The notes under the pieces are model-generated. The model saw only the letters and a list, made by a program, of their open reading frames with translations. It searched no databases and was not told the origin of the DNA. Both the position numbers and the translations under genes were made by a program. A DNA stretch of 64,000 nucleotides from Pogonophryne albipinna (taxonomy: Eukaryota > Chordata > Actinopteri > Perciformes > Artedidraconidae): contig CM053252.1 in NCBI GenBank assembly GCA_028583405.1, positions 41,379,697-41,443,696 of the forward strand. Direction: 5' to 3'. This document shows positions 34,889-46,347 of the stretch, piece after piece (within the stretch, counting starts at the first letter, position 1; every line of letters starts with the position of its first letter).

Positions 34889-35710
34889 GTGCGTGTGTGT
34901 GCGTGTGTGTGTGTGTGCGGAAATAGCGCATTTAGTGTGTGTGTGAGAGAGAGAGGGAGAGAGAGAGAGAGGGACCGGTGCCAGCAGCAGGGACCGTGTT
35001 GTTAGCATCTGGTTAGCTAGCTGCACTAACGGACATACGGAGCTGTTTGTTCCACAACAAGCTGGAGGAGAGCTCTCCTCTCAGACTGAGAGACTCAGGT
35101 GAGCTAAAGGACTCTCTGAGTGTTTAGATAGTTAATTTTAGTCTAAGTTATCTCAGTGGGTCTCAAACGGTTTGGTCACAAATTATTCAAAAGATTATTT
35201 CTGCGGCACACCTTCATATGATCATTATAGTTATAAAAAAAATAAGAGAATAAAGGAAAAACAGTTATGAAATACTATATGGCAGTAAAACAAGAATACA
35301 GTTTGAAAGGGGAGTGATTTGTAAAATATCCATAAAGAAAAAGAACATCTGCTTACAGTTGTGTTTCATCTGGGTGTTGAGAGATGTATCCATAGATCTC
35401 TTAATGTTGCTCTCAAAGTGCACCAGATTGATGCTTTCAACTTCAAGATTTAAAAAAAATCTTCCCAGGGGAGCATCCCCCTGGACCCCCCTAGAGGAGG
35501 TGAGGTCCGCTCCCCACTTGTAAAAAATAGCACTTTACCCCTGCCTATATGCCGTGAGCTGATTATCGAGCCTTCATTGTAACAGTCGCGGGTGTACTGT
35601 GTGTTTGCGTGTGGGGATTGCTTTTGTGCGTGCTCTATAGTGCCCGTAATAGTGTTCACTGGAGTCCAGCACCTCAGCACCCCCACTCAAAATACCTTCC
35701 CGCGTCTCTG
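34425..35710. mobile_element. hAT element with 8-bp target-site duplication GCTAGCTA
   Basis: Terminal sequences CATGGGCGCGGGAAGG and, inverted, CAGAGACGCGGGAAGG. The flanks 34417-34424 and 35711-35718 are both GCTAGCTA. It contains a long TG microsatellite (34812-34918) and about 150 bp (about 35040-35190) that recur inverted inside the hAT at 50694 (about 51160-51260). No intact transposase. Confidence 0.85.
34812..34918. repeat. (TG)n microsatellite with CG interruptions
   Basis: About 70 bp of pure TG followed by TG with GCG interruptions, then a GAGA-rich stretch to about 34972. Open frames here are artefacts. Confidence 0.95.
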
Positions 35711-35929
35711 GCTAGCTATGTAGCTAACTGTTAGGCTACTTAGCTTGCATTGTTATGGATCTAAAGGTAGCACAAGCTAACTTTCATAGCACAGCTTTAC
35801 TTCTCACTTAACACAATAAAGAAACAGACCGTATATCACAAACAACACAAATGATCAATACTTACATATATTTTCACTTGTAGTATTATAATAATTGAAA
35901 TGCTGGTTCTTCTGGGGGTCTTCTGTCCA

Positions 35930-36355
35930 CGCTCAGCTAGCTACCGCACCGCAGCTGCCTGCACTGTACAATCGCTGGAGGACTGGGCTGTCACTCAAAA
36001 ACTGAGTAGCCAATGGGGACGCACCCCTGAAAGTCCCGCCCACCTGGGAGGTTTGTGTCAGAATCTCAAACAAAAAATGAGGGAGCGCAAAAGAGAAAGC
36101 TGCAGCGAGAGCAAAAGTCTGATCATTGAGAAAGAAGAAACAAGAACTGCAAACAAAAACCTATGTTAAAACAAAGAAAAAATACTTATAGTTTACATGA
36201 TTACACAAATGATTTGTTTGCAACTTATAGTTTTATTTTTGAAATTTATTTTATTTTGCTTGACTCAGTTTTTTTTTCTTTTAAACTCATAGTTTTGCTT
36301 TATTCTGAGAAAGTGTTGCTTTTTCTTTATGATACAAAACTAATCCCATACAGCT
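35930..36355 (-). mobile_element. MITE-like repeat, right arm of the inverted pair
   Basis: Reverse complement of the 32866 copy. The open frame at 35900-36169 (Lys/Arg/Glu-rich end) falls inside this repeat and reads its lower strand, so I do not call it a gene. Confidence 0.8.
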
Positions 36356-36464
36356 AGCGGCTAGCTAGTAATTATGCTAATGTACACATCAATCGTTATG
36401 TACTTCTATTACGCAGAATCTAGTGATATCAAACAGAGCTTCATTTAGCATGAAAGAATTATTG

Positions 36465-36466
36465 CA

Positions 36467-36513
<47 letters not shown>

Positions 36514-36525
36514 GTGCAATAAGCT
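36465..36525. repeat. (AT)n with flanking inverted repeat
   Basis: An AT run (36474-36507) sits between GCACTGTGTATA and TATACACACAGTGC, so the whole stretch can fold into one long hairpin. Confidence 0.85.
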
Positions 36526-37084
36526 TCTTAGTGCAATAATAAGCTACAGGGACGTTAATCTAACGTCGGTAATATTAACTTTATTTAATACAACATTTAC
36601 GGTAGGCTCCAAGATTTAATCATACAGCCCATGTAGTATAATATTTTACAAATGATGAATTACAGCAAACATGTGCAATATATCCATTATTAGTCCGTTG
36701 TTATTGTGCATCCATGGGTAAAGAGAAACTCATGTAGTGCTGAACACGTAACATGAACGTGCCGGGCGGCGCGGTCCCGTGGGTTAGATGCGCGTTCATA
36801 ATGCAGAGGGAAATAACTCTCAGAATAACGTTATTAGCAAATTTTTACAACTTGAGGAACGAATGTTTTTAATAAGGGCTATACAAACGTTCATACTGGG
36901 TAGTTTATTTAGTTTAAAAAAAAATATCAAACGAGTTACAGACCACTCTTTCCCCATGTAAGTCAATGGGAAAAAGTGTTTCCAGGCCCAGCAACCTAAA
37001 GGAAGTGTAGTACCGCCGTTTGACCAGCACGAATATTCTCATCAGACTCCGGCGCACTTCCTGGGGGCTTGGTTGAGTGACGGC

Positions 37085-37283
37085 AAATGCTGCGGCTGCA
37101 ATGCATTGTGGGGCAGCATTTTCTCCTCTCCTTTCGTCAAGGGAGGTCCAGTGGTTCCTAAGCTAAAGGAGGTTATAAAGGAAGTTTGAAACCTCCTTTC
37201 CTTTCATTTGGAGAATTGGAACGGCACTTAACATGGCTGTCACTGACGTACTTCCGGGTCATTTCACTTGGTTAGGAAGGTTC
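37085..37283. repeat. Inverted-copy repeat, partner of 43497-43695
   Basis: Shares GCATTGTGGGGCAGCA, GTGGTTCCTAAGCTAAAGGA and TTTGAAACCTCCTTTCCT with the reverse complement of 43497-43695. It probably represents the same TIR element family. Confidence 0.7.
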
Positions 37284-37302
37284 CTAAGCTAAATGGACTA
37301 TT

Positions 37303-38342
37303 GGGCCCTGTCTCAGGTCGACTATTTTCATTTCCTCGCTCCTCGGTCCTCGGTCTCACCGGAAGTTGATTTGTCTGCGCCATCTTGAGTAGCGTCCCAA
37401 TGCTCTTATTTCTGCCGGAGGAACGAGGAGCGATAATGGAGGAGCTATAATCGAGGAACCACCAGACCATCCTCCGATGAAATCCTCAGACACTCGCCCC
37501 GCCCCCTTACTTTGTATCGCTCACTGATTGGACGATGCAGTGCATGCACTGATCTGATGCTTCTTGACATGAGAGCAGTTTCTCAGCGGAGTGAAGAAAA
37601 TACATGAACCTCACGAGAGTCACTCCTCAGTTTAAACTGTGTTTTGTTTCAATTAATGTATCATTTAGTTACAAATATGTGATATATCTGAACAACAAAG
37701 TGGTCAAAAATCATTTTATTCATTTATTGGAAACATTTTCATGATCGCTTTTTTCGTTTTACATTTTCATTTATTGTCATTTCCATTCAGTCAGTCATTA
37801 AGTGCTATTTAAAATGTTAATGTGCTACATATCCACACAAACAAACAAAGTGTGCAATCCAATGAATGTTAATCTAACTGGGTTTTGATAGATAACATAT
37901 CTTTTTTTCTTCTCTCAATTATTTTATTTCTATTGTGCACTCTAATCAATATTAATCAAACTATTGTTCGTTTATACATTTTAAGAATGGCGTTTATCTT
38001 TTTTGAGAATGAGTTCTTATTTTATTTTATTTATTGGGGTCTACAACAGATGATACAAATGTTTGTGTCAGTAAATGTGTACTAACAGAGGCAGGGGTGT
38101 GTGTGGAAATAACGGGGACAGAGCTGCTGTCAGACGATCAGCTGTGCGGCGTCATCACAAACGGACGTCGCTTCACGTGACGCTCCGGAGGAAAGGACGT
38201 CCCATTGCTCTTAAAACTCATTTCCCTGCTTCTCGTGGTTTCCTTGCATCCCTCCATGCTTCCCTTGTGGGAGGGACTAGACGCAGGGAAACGACGCAAG
38301 TGAGGGAAGCAAGGATTTAATTTAACCGACCTGAGACGGGGC
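37303..38342. mobile_element. TIR element (GGGCCCTGTCTCAGGTCG ends)
   Basis: The left end GGGCCCTGTCTCAGGTCG and the inverted right end GGCCCCGTCTCAGGTCG match at 16 of 17-18 bases. About 720 bp of its left part (37325-38040) recurs in direct orientation at 39700-40417. No transposase frame was seen. Confidence 0.75.
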
Positions 38343-38517
38343 CTTGGAACGCAACCCTCCTCTCCTCTGAGCGGTCATTTTAAAGAGACGTCCATTAATG
38401 ATGACAGGAGGCACAGCAGCCCTCTGTCTGATGGACAGATGTGTTCATGACGACTTATATATTTACTTTGATTCATTCACAGTGCGGTATAATGAGACAA
38501 TAACAGGCTACAGATGC

Positions 38518-38520
<3 letters not shown>

Positions 38521-38571
<51 letters not shown>

Positions 38572-39012
38572 TTATATAAATATATACAATTTCAGAATCA
38601 AACAAGTACTCTCATAATAACGTAACACAATCAGAGACGGGATATATCCCCCCCTCTCTCTGGTCGCTGAAATGAGGAATTGAAATTACGGGCCAAAAGT
38701 TGTATTTACAAGTAGGCTATTAAAAGTAAGCAGAGGACACCAAACCAACTGAGACCCGTCTGTCCGCCGCATCTACACACTGTACAACACACACACCTAC
38801 ACACTGTACCACACACACACCTACACACTGTAGGCCTACCACACACACCTACACACTGTACAACACGCACCTACACACTGTACCACACACACACCTACAC
38901 ACTGTACCACACACACACACGCACCTACACACTGTACCACACACACACACCTACACCTACACACACACACACACACACCTACACACTGTACCACACACAC
39001 ACACACACACAC
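38521..39012. repeat. (CA)n microsatellite and CA-rich minisatellite
   Basis: 38521-38565 is pure CA. About 38765-39012 is a degenerate array of units like CTACACACTGTACCACACAC, about 20-30 bp each. Confidence 0.9.
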
Positions 39013-39683
39013 CGACAGCTCCTAAAGCATAATCAGGCTACAGCCGTTGTGTATTTTATTATGTGAAGCACTAAATGGTCTTAGAAAAATATGGACTCTT
39101 TGTTTGTAGATATCTACTAAACTAAAGCAAATAAAGAGAGTAATGTAGGCCTGTTATACTGAGTGATATATATTGTACACTGCTCTGCTTTCTGCAGGGA
39201 CCTCACAGCTGTTCTCACTGTAAACATCGCGTCGCGATGAAAGCAGTTTCTAAAATAATATCCAGGGGATGCATGCAGAGCTGTCATTGGCTGAGATAAG
39301 TCCGGCCGTGCGTCACGCCTCCACCGTTCCCGGAAATGCATCCTCGGAGGAGCCGTGGAGGAACCATCAGTGTATCCTCGATTATAGCTCCTCCAGAGAG
39401 CCTCCTCGACGCTCGATGCTCGGTCCTCGGTGTGCATTTAGAGAAATGAGATGTCCTTCAAAATGGCGGGCTGAAATTCATTTCCGGGTCACTACCGGAG
39501 GACCGAGGAGTCGAGGAGTCGAGGAGGGAAATTTGAGTATTGAGAAGCCTCTAGTGTCTCCTCGGTTATAGCTCCTCCGACACTCGGACCTCGATGTGCA
39601 TTTAGAGAAATGAGATGCCCTTCAAAATGGCGCGCTGAAATTCATTTCCGGGTCACTACCGGAGGACCGAGGAGTCGAGGGGC

Positions 39684-40749
39684 CCTTCTCACTTCTCTTA
39701 TTTTTCATTTCCTCGCTCCTCGGTCTCGGTCTCACCGGAAGTTGATTTGTCTGCGCCATCTTGAGTAGCGTCCCAATGGCCTTATTTTTGCCGGAGGACC
39801 GAGGAGCGATAATGGAGGAGCTATAATCGAGGAACCATCAGACCATCCTCCGATGAAATCCTCGGACACTCGCCCCGCCCCCTTACTGTGTATCGCTCAC
39901 TGATTGGACGATGCAGTGCATGCACTGATCTGATGCTTCTTGACATGAGAGCAGTTTCCCAGCGGAGTGAAGAAAATACATGAACCTCACGGGACTCACT
40001 CCTCAGTTTATACCGTGTTTTGTTTCAATTCATGTTTCATTTAGTTACAAATATATGATATATCTGAACAACAAAGTGGTCACAAATCATTTTATTCATT
40101 TTTTGGAAACATTTTCATGATCGCTTTTTTCGTTTTACATTTTCATTTATTGTCATTTCCATTCAGTCAGTCATTAAGTGCTATTTAAAATGTTAATGTG
40201 CTGCATATCCACACAAACAAACAAAGTGTGCAATCCAATGAATGTTAATCTAACTGGGTTTTGATAGATAACATATCTCTTTTTCTTCTCTCAATTATTT
40301 TATTTCTATTGTGTACTCTAATCAATATTAATCAAACTATTGTTCGTTTATACATTTTAAGAATGGCGTTTATCTTTTTTGAGAATTAGTTCTTATTTTA
40401 TTTTATTTATTTGGGTCATGACCGAAAGAACGAGATCGCGGATACAAGCAGCCGAGATGGGTTTTCTCCGCAGGGTGGCTGGTGTCTCCCTTAGGGATAA
40501 GGTGAGAAGTTCAGTCATCCGGGAGGGACTCTGAGTTGAACCGCTCCTCCTTCGCGTCGAAAGGAGCCAGTTGAGGTGGTTTGGGCACCTAGTTAAGATG
40601 CCACCTGGGCATAGCTCCTCCATTATCGCTCCTCGCTCCTCCGGCAAAAATAAGGCCATTGGGACGCTACTCAAGATGGCGCAGACAAATCAACTTCCGG
40701 TGAGACCGAGACCGAGGAGCGAGGAAATGAAAAATAAGAGAAGTGAAAC
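39684..40749. mobile_element. Second copy of the 37325-38040 repeat, with long inverted ends and a captured LINE fragment
   Basis: 39703-40417 parallels 37325-38040 with few differences. Its first 140 bp (TTTCATTTCCTCGCTCCTCG, then CTCAAGATGGCGC inverted) reappear inverted at about 40606-40749, so the element has long TIRs. Between the unique part and the right TIR lies a LINE-derived piece (40417-40612). Confidence 0.7.
40417..40612 (+). pseudogene. C-terminal fragment of a non-LTR retrotransposon ORF2
   Basis: The forward frame reads RSRIQAAEMGFLRRVAGVSL, then RDKVRSSVIREGL, a stop, then RSQLRWFGHLVKMPPG. This is the well-known C-terminal tail found in many fish LINE reverse transcriptases. 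It carries one in-frame stop and is cut at both sides. Confidence 0.8.
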
Positions 40750-40758
40750 GCAGCCTAT

Positions 40759-41255
40759 GTTCCTAAGCTAAACGGACTATTCGACTTCAGCCTCCCTCCT
40801 GTCAGATGGAGGGAGTAAATACAGCGGCAAGCTTTGGGACGGCCTCCCCTCTCTCCGGCTGAAACAGGAAATGCCGTAACTGTATGTAACAACGGTTTCA
40901 AATCAGCATCTCTTTGACAAAAAATGTAAATTAATAACTCAAATAAAACTCCAAACATCTTTAGTTTTAAACCTGATGTTTATAAGCTTCTTAGTTTTTG
41001 CAACAGTCTGTAAATATACACAACTTTATAATAAAATGCACACATTTACCTTTTTCTAGACTAAACACAGGTATGATCCTAAGTTAAAAACATATGAGGT
41101 TATCATGAGGTTGTTAACATCGCAGTTTATCAGTGGATGTTTGCTGGAACTACTTGTAAACAGCTTGTTTCCTGACGGACACACACAGCGCTGAGACGGG
41201 TCAGGTAGAGACCGGTCTCCAGGCTTAAGTCGAATAGTCCATTTAGCTTAGGAAC
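40759..41255. mobile_element. TIR element (GTTCCTAAGCTAAACGGACT ends)
   Basis: Left end GTTCCTAAGCTAAACGGACT and inverted right end with AGTCCATTTAGCTTAGGAAC, about 33 bp of TIR. Its interior (40806-41219) parallels 1142-1570. Confidence 0.75.
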
Positions 41256-41271
41256 CTTCTTGTCACTACCC

Positions 41272-42421
41272 GATCCGTCCCCCTGCCCGATCTGCAGTGC
41301 GCATGTGCGAGATGGTCCGCCATATTGGAGAACTCCGGATGGCAACCAGGAAGGACACTTGACACAGTGGCTTTTAGCAAAGCTCAAAAATAAAACTCGA
41401 GAGAGATGAGTTATTGTTATTACAACGTGACTTCACTATTATTTAACAACTCTTTTTATTGGGTTCTTTTATTTGGGGTTAAGTACATTGTCAGAATAAG
41501 TGAGAAATGGATTTAACTTCTGTTAGACAGCTATATGCCATACATTTTTGCATACATTCACAGTAAATATTTATTCAGTATTCTTTCACACACAGTGACG
41601 TCACGAGCTACCCACAATGCAACACGCGCCATATATATATATAAATACGCCATTTTCCTGGAGGTGCAAATATCCTGGAGGTGCAAATATAAGCTAGCTA
41701 ACGTAGCCAGGCAGAGCGCACTAGTTTTTTTTCTCTGAATTAACGACTGAAGAAATCGCTGCATGTCTTCGGATTACATCTCTGGACTTGAGGGGTGTGC
41801 TTTAGGTCGTTACCAGCGTAAACTAGAGCTGTGTGGGTTGTCGGATTGCCCTTACAGACTGCCTGCAGATGTATGGAAAAACGACCCTCGAAAGTGGCCT
41901 TCGGTCGATTTTGGCTGCATCTACGTCTAATTTCTGGAAACACCAAGTGAATACCCCACTTGTCACAATAATATTATCATGCCATTGCATATATGTGGTA
42001 TTTTAGAGTTGACTAGATATTGATTAAGGCAATAGACTATGATATTCAGTACAGGAAGCTTAGCAACACCTAGACGGTGTACGGCCTGCTTGCACCTCGC
42101 GGAAATACGGTGTCGCCCTCGGCCCAATACCCGTATGTGTGTGTGAAAGAATAGCTGTCTAACAGAAGTTAAATTCATTTCTCACTTATTCTGACAATGT
42201 ACTTAACCCCAAATAAAAGAACCCAATAAAAAGAGTTGTTAAATAATAGTGAAGTCACGTTGTAATAACAATAACTCATCTCTCGAGTTTTATTTTTCAG
42301 CTTTGCCAAAAGCCACTGTGTCAAGTGTCCTTCCTGGTTGCCGTACGGAGTTCTCCAATATGGCGGACCATCTCGCACATGCGCACTGCAAATCGGGCAG
42401 GGGTACGGATCGGGTAGTGAC
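41272..42421. mobile_element. Long-TIR (foldback-like) element
   Basis: Arms 41272-41533 and 42151-42421 are inverted copies of each other over about 265 bp with only a few differences. Both run from GTCACTACCCGATCC at the tip to GTTAGACAGCTAT at the inner edge. The 617-bp centre is unique in the window and holds a short open frame (41763-41930). Confidence 0.88.
41763..41930 (+). pseudogene. Short protein-like fragment inside the long-TIR element
   Basis: A 55-codon frame starts at ATG 41763 and includes GLEGCALGRYQRKLELCGL and DVWKNDPRKWPSVDFGCIYV before a TAA. The composition (paired Cys, Trp-rich) looks like real protein sequence. By eye it resembles the N-terminal exon of multi-copy, transposon-associated teleost proteins, but I cannot confirm the family. 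The reading frame seems to continue after the stop (FLETPSEY), which suggests a disabled copy. Confidence 0.4.
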
Positions 42422-42422
42422 A

Positions 42423-43470
42423 GTAGGCTTGTTTGAGACGCGTTGCGGCTCGCCTCGAAAGTAGGCGAGAATAGCCGATCGCAGCCGGGGGAGGTCTCAA
42501 AAAGCTCGCCTGAAGTCGGACAGCTCGGAGTCGGCTTCGTCTTCTTCTTCTTCTTCTCTCGGTTTTTTGGCGGATTGCAAACAACTTGAAGGTGCATACC
42601 GCCACCTCCGGAGTCGGCTTGACTCGGTTTGCATTTATAAAGAATGCACACATGTGTTTAATCGTTAATGTCAGATATGTACTAAGTAAATACATTTGTT
42701 CCTGCTCAAGATTAGATTCAACTTTATTGTTATTGCACATATTACAGGTACTGAGACAACGAAATGCAGTTTAGCTTCTAACCAGGTGCAACAAGCAGTG
42801 AAGTGAAAAGTAATGTACACAATAGACAGAATAAAATATAGAATGAATTGAATGATGAATAAACAGTGAGGGGTATGAATACACTAGATATCAGCCTGTG
42901 AGCAGTATGAACAGTGTGTATGAATACACTAGATATCAGCCTGTGAGCAGTATGAACAGTGTGTATGAATACACTAGCAGCCTGTGAGCAGTATGAACAG
43001 TGTGTATGAATATGCTAAGATATATAAAGTATGAAACGGTAAGCAGTGCAAGTATAGTATAAAATATATAGATATTAATTTCATGATGATAAACATTGTG
43101 GAACAATGATGAAAAATGGGAATGGAAGTGACGACGTAAAACTGACACAAAACAACAACAAACTTTTGCCAAGCCAATTGGAGAGTTTCATCTGCAGCAC
43201 GGGGTAAAAACCACCAATGAGCGCTCAGCTCGAGATACCAGCGAGTCGTTTCCCATCAAGCATTTCGCTTCCGCAGCCCGTGGAGAGGAACTGCGCCGCC
43301 TCGCCGCGCCTCGCTCTCAAGCCTGCGGGCGTCTTTGTCCCGCGAGATTTCAACGTCTCATGTAGGCGAGCCTCCAGAGCAAGTCGGACAAAATGACTAA
43401 CCATCATGCAACGCACTAGCAAGACGTTGATCGCAACTGCACAGGTCTCGCTTGTCTCAAACAAGCCTAC
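42423..43470. mobile_element. TIR element (GTAGGCTTGTTTGAGAC ends) inserted beside the long-TIR element
   Basis: The 17-bp ends are perfect inverted repeats. The interior holds a teleost LINE 3' tail fragment (about 42709-42830, with AACGAAATGCAGTTTAGC) and a 45-bp tandem repeat. Confidence 0.8.
42873..43012. repeat. 45-bp tandem repeat, three units
   Basis: Units contain TATGAATACACTAGATATCA and CCTGTGAGCAGTATGAACAG. The third unit lacks four bases. It is attached to the LINE-tail fragment. Confidence 0.9.
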
Positions 43471-43496
43471 TTCCCATAGACTGTATATATGCTACT

Positions 43497-43770
43497 TCCT
43501 AACAGAGTGAAATGACCCGGAAGTCCCTCAGTGGCAGCCATGATAAGTGCCGTTCGAATTCTAGATGATAGGAAAGGAGGTTTCAAACTTCCTTTATAAC
43601 CTCCTTTAGCTTAGGAACCACTGGACCTCCCTCACCAAAAGGAGAGGAGAAAGTGCTGCCCCACAATGCCTTGTGGCCGCAGCATTTGCCATCACACAAC
43701 AGTCGGCCGTTCACGGAAACAACCGATTATGACTGAGAAATGATATCATGAAAGTTACGGTGCTTATTAA
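43497..43770. repeat. Inverted copies of 37085-37283 and of 31240-31313
   Basis: 43497-43695 is the reverse complement of 37085-37283. 43695-43770 (CGGAAACAACCGATTATGAC) is the reverse complement of the stretch next to the 31322 hAT. Confidence 0.7.
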
Positions 43771-44017
43771 GCTTTTTAAAACGTATGTGGTAAGTTGCCA
43801 AAGTGCTTTGTTTTGAACGTTCATCAGTATTATAATCAAAGAGAAATATGAACGTTAGTTTTGACTGAAATTATCAAATAAAGTCAACATTTCACAGTCT
43901 TTACTGAGCTGTGTGGGGTTTGTTCAACTTTTAAAAGATGTTTGAATGGTGATATACACACTGATAGATGTTAAGGACTTACGTTTATAATAAATACATC
44001 TGTATTTATTTAAGATC

Positions 44018-44513
44018 TTTTCATACAATCATACGTATTGGGATCATTTGTATTAATGTGGACCGGAGGGAGAGGGTGACGAGCATAAGTTTCACTTTCC
44101 TTTTTTATTTCAATTCCAACTTTGGTCATGAAGAATATGTTTCTCTGTTGTCCACGTTCATAAAGCAAAGCAACAGCATCAGAGCACGGTGCAGAGTCTC
44201 TAGATGAGTTTACAGTAGTCCCTCGTTCTTATTGAACATCCATGTTGTAGTCCGCTGTATAGAAAACTGTAGTTTCCATAGTTTCTCCACAGCAGCAGAC
44301 GCACATTTATGAGGTCCGCTGGCGCATCATAAACACGTTGGATAGTGAAAGTGCATTCGGATTCTCTAAAGTACCGCAGTCTCTTCTCCTAAGTCCTTTT
44401 GAATTCTCCTATCCACTATCCCTTAACCCCGTGACATTTCACTCAGAGGTCAAGGAATAGGAGATAGGGTTAGACGTTAGGAGCTGATTTTTGGATTATC
44501 CGACCGCAACCTC
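44018..44513 (-). mobile_element. Family B copy in inverted orientation
   Basis: Reverse complement of 30162-30640 over about 490 bp, ending GGATTATCCGACCGCAACC. It is followed directly by the right part of family A (44513-44584). Confidence 0.7.
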
Positions 44514-44581
44514 ACTGTTTGAGGGCTTGATAGCCCACTCCCCCTCCACACCGCTCCACACTCGTTGGTTTGGAACAGCAC

Positions 44582-45148
44582 TTAAAGGGGACATATCGTG
44601 CTATATTTGAACAATATATTGTAGGGCCATACCTATATAAAGTATATAAATATAGTTTTTTTTCAAAATACCAAACAGATCCTGCATTTTAGCCATGCCT
44701 CATTTCGCTCTATTTGCTCTTTCCAGCCCTGTTTTTGCAGGGGGCTGATTCTATGAGCAGCAGCTGACCACGCCCCCCTGCAGGAGAGGGGAGCGTGCTC
44801 TGAGATCAGCTGCTGGGCTGTCAGAAGAGGGGGAGGAAAAGAAGTACTTATTACTTATAGAAGTAAGAAGAGAAGTTACGGGGCAGAAACCCTCCTTTTT
44901 ACGCAGCGGTCCAGACATAGACATCAAACTGTGACTCATATTCAGATGCCAGTTACTTTGACATTAGGGCAGGGATATCTAGATACTTTCCAAGGTTTGA
45001 CATAATGAATTGTGCTACTTTTAAAGCAAGCAACGATGTTTTCAAATCTGTAATTAAAAAGCTCCTCAAAAGCGCTATCGAAGCAGTTCCTGCCGTTGCT
45101 ACGTAGTTCAAACAGTAACAACGGACTATTTTCCTCAGTGGATTCATG
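44582..45148. mobile_element. MITE-like repeat, only left end recognised
   Basis: Begins TTAAAGGGGACATATCGTGC, a terminus typical of TTAA-type MITEs of fish. The matching right end was not found, so the right border is uncertain. No gene is seen. Confidence 0.45.
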
Positions 45149-45152
45149 TCAA

Positions 45153-46338
45153 TTTAAGGCGAGACAAGGCAGGCAAAAACATCGTTTTTCCAGTACTGGT
45201 CAATTTTGAGATTTTGTGCTATTTTGATTCTATAACATGTTTTCTTTCAGGCTTTTGGAAGGAAAACGTACAAAATACACATTTTAATGTTTATTTTACT
45301 ATAGTTTGTCTATTTGCGTCTGTAGATTTCTCCTAAATTCACCAAAAGTTAGCATTCTAACGTAACATAAAGTACCGCGACCGCTGTGTGCACCATGTCA
45401 ACAGAGATATCGTTGGAAAGCTGTGTCTCTCCTGCACAATCTCATTGGATCCAAATATGGTCATTTCCTTTGTATCAGCAACCAATCGTGAAAGCACAAA
45501 GGGGTCTTAAACCAAGAAACAAAATCTCATTGGCTGGTGTCAATTTCTGACAACGTGATTCGTTCAGATGCGTCACGTGGTGTGCTAAAACACTTCCTGG
45601 TTAGCTTTCCGCTAGAAATTGAAATCTCAAAATGGCAAAAGAACGGCGAAAAAAACGTTCACAGAGAAGACGACAACAATTGTCACTTGCACGAAGGTTA
45701 TACAAAAAACAAATGACCCCGAACATGAAATACCTTCACGGAGTGCGTCGATGCGCAAGCTGTCATCCAAAGAACAGGAGGGTTTAGCTAGCGCCTCACT
45801 GCAATCTTTAAAGGTCGTTTTCTCAAAATGAGTTTTTTCTCCTACTCTGAGTTCGAAATTTCAACTTCAGTAGCACTTACATACACCAAACCTTCCAGTT
45901 ATATTCCTATCAATATTATGAAGGCTTTTACAGAAGGGTTTGTTCATATGTCATTCATAGCCTGAATTATACAACATTGTATACCTAAAAACATGGCGAA
46001 AATTGATATTTTAGGGCTGTTGACAGTATTTTCTGATTTATGGAGTGATAACCAATATCCCTTCTGTAAAAGCCTTAGATACTAATATGACATCAAAATG
46101 AAACAATAATTTTGAACCTGGCTTTATCCAAAGTTCAGATTTCGATTCCTGAAATGTGTTAAAATATGTGCATATTTAATGAGATAATTGATAATTTGCA
46201 TATTTAAACATGCTATTTCAGAAAACTTGTTATACAAAAGACAATTGCCTTATTGTAAGTAATTAACTGGAGAAATTTCTAGCTGATACCTTTAAGTTAA
46301 AAAAATTACCCTATTCACCTGGGGTGTCTCGCCTTAAA
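45153..46338. mobile_element. TIR element (TTTAAGGCGAGAC ends, TCAA flanks)
   Basis: Perfect 13-bp terminal inverted repeats, with TCAA on both sides (45149-45152 and 46339-46342). The interior is AT-rich apart from a short basic open frame. Superfamily not assigned. Confidence 0.8.
45632..45787 (+). CDS. Small Arg/Lys-rich open frame inside a TIR element (hypothetical)
   Basis: 51 codons from an ATG in good context (AAAATGG). The N-terminus is extremely basic (MAKERRKKRSQRRRQQLSLA) and the C-terminus has a Cys-x2-Cys-His cluster (RRCASCHPKNRR). It could be a degraded first exon of a transposase or a chance frame. Nothing else in the element supports it. Confidence 0.25.
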   Translation: MAKERRKKRSQRRRQQLSLARRLYKKQMTPNMKYLHGVRRCASCHPKNRRV

Positions 46339-46347
46339 TCAATACAT

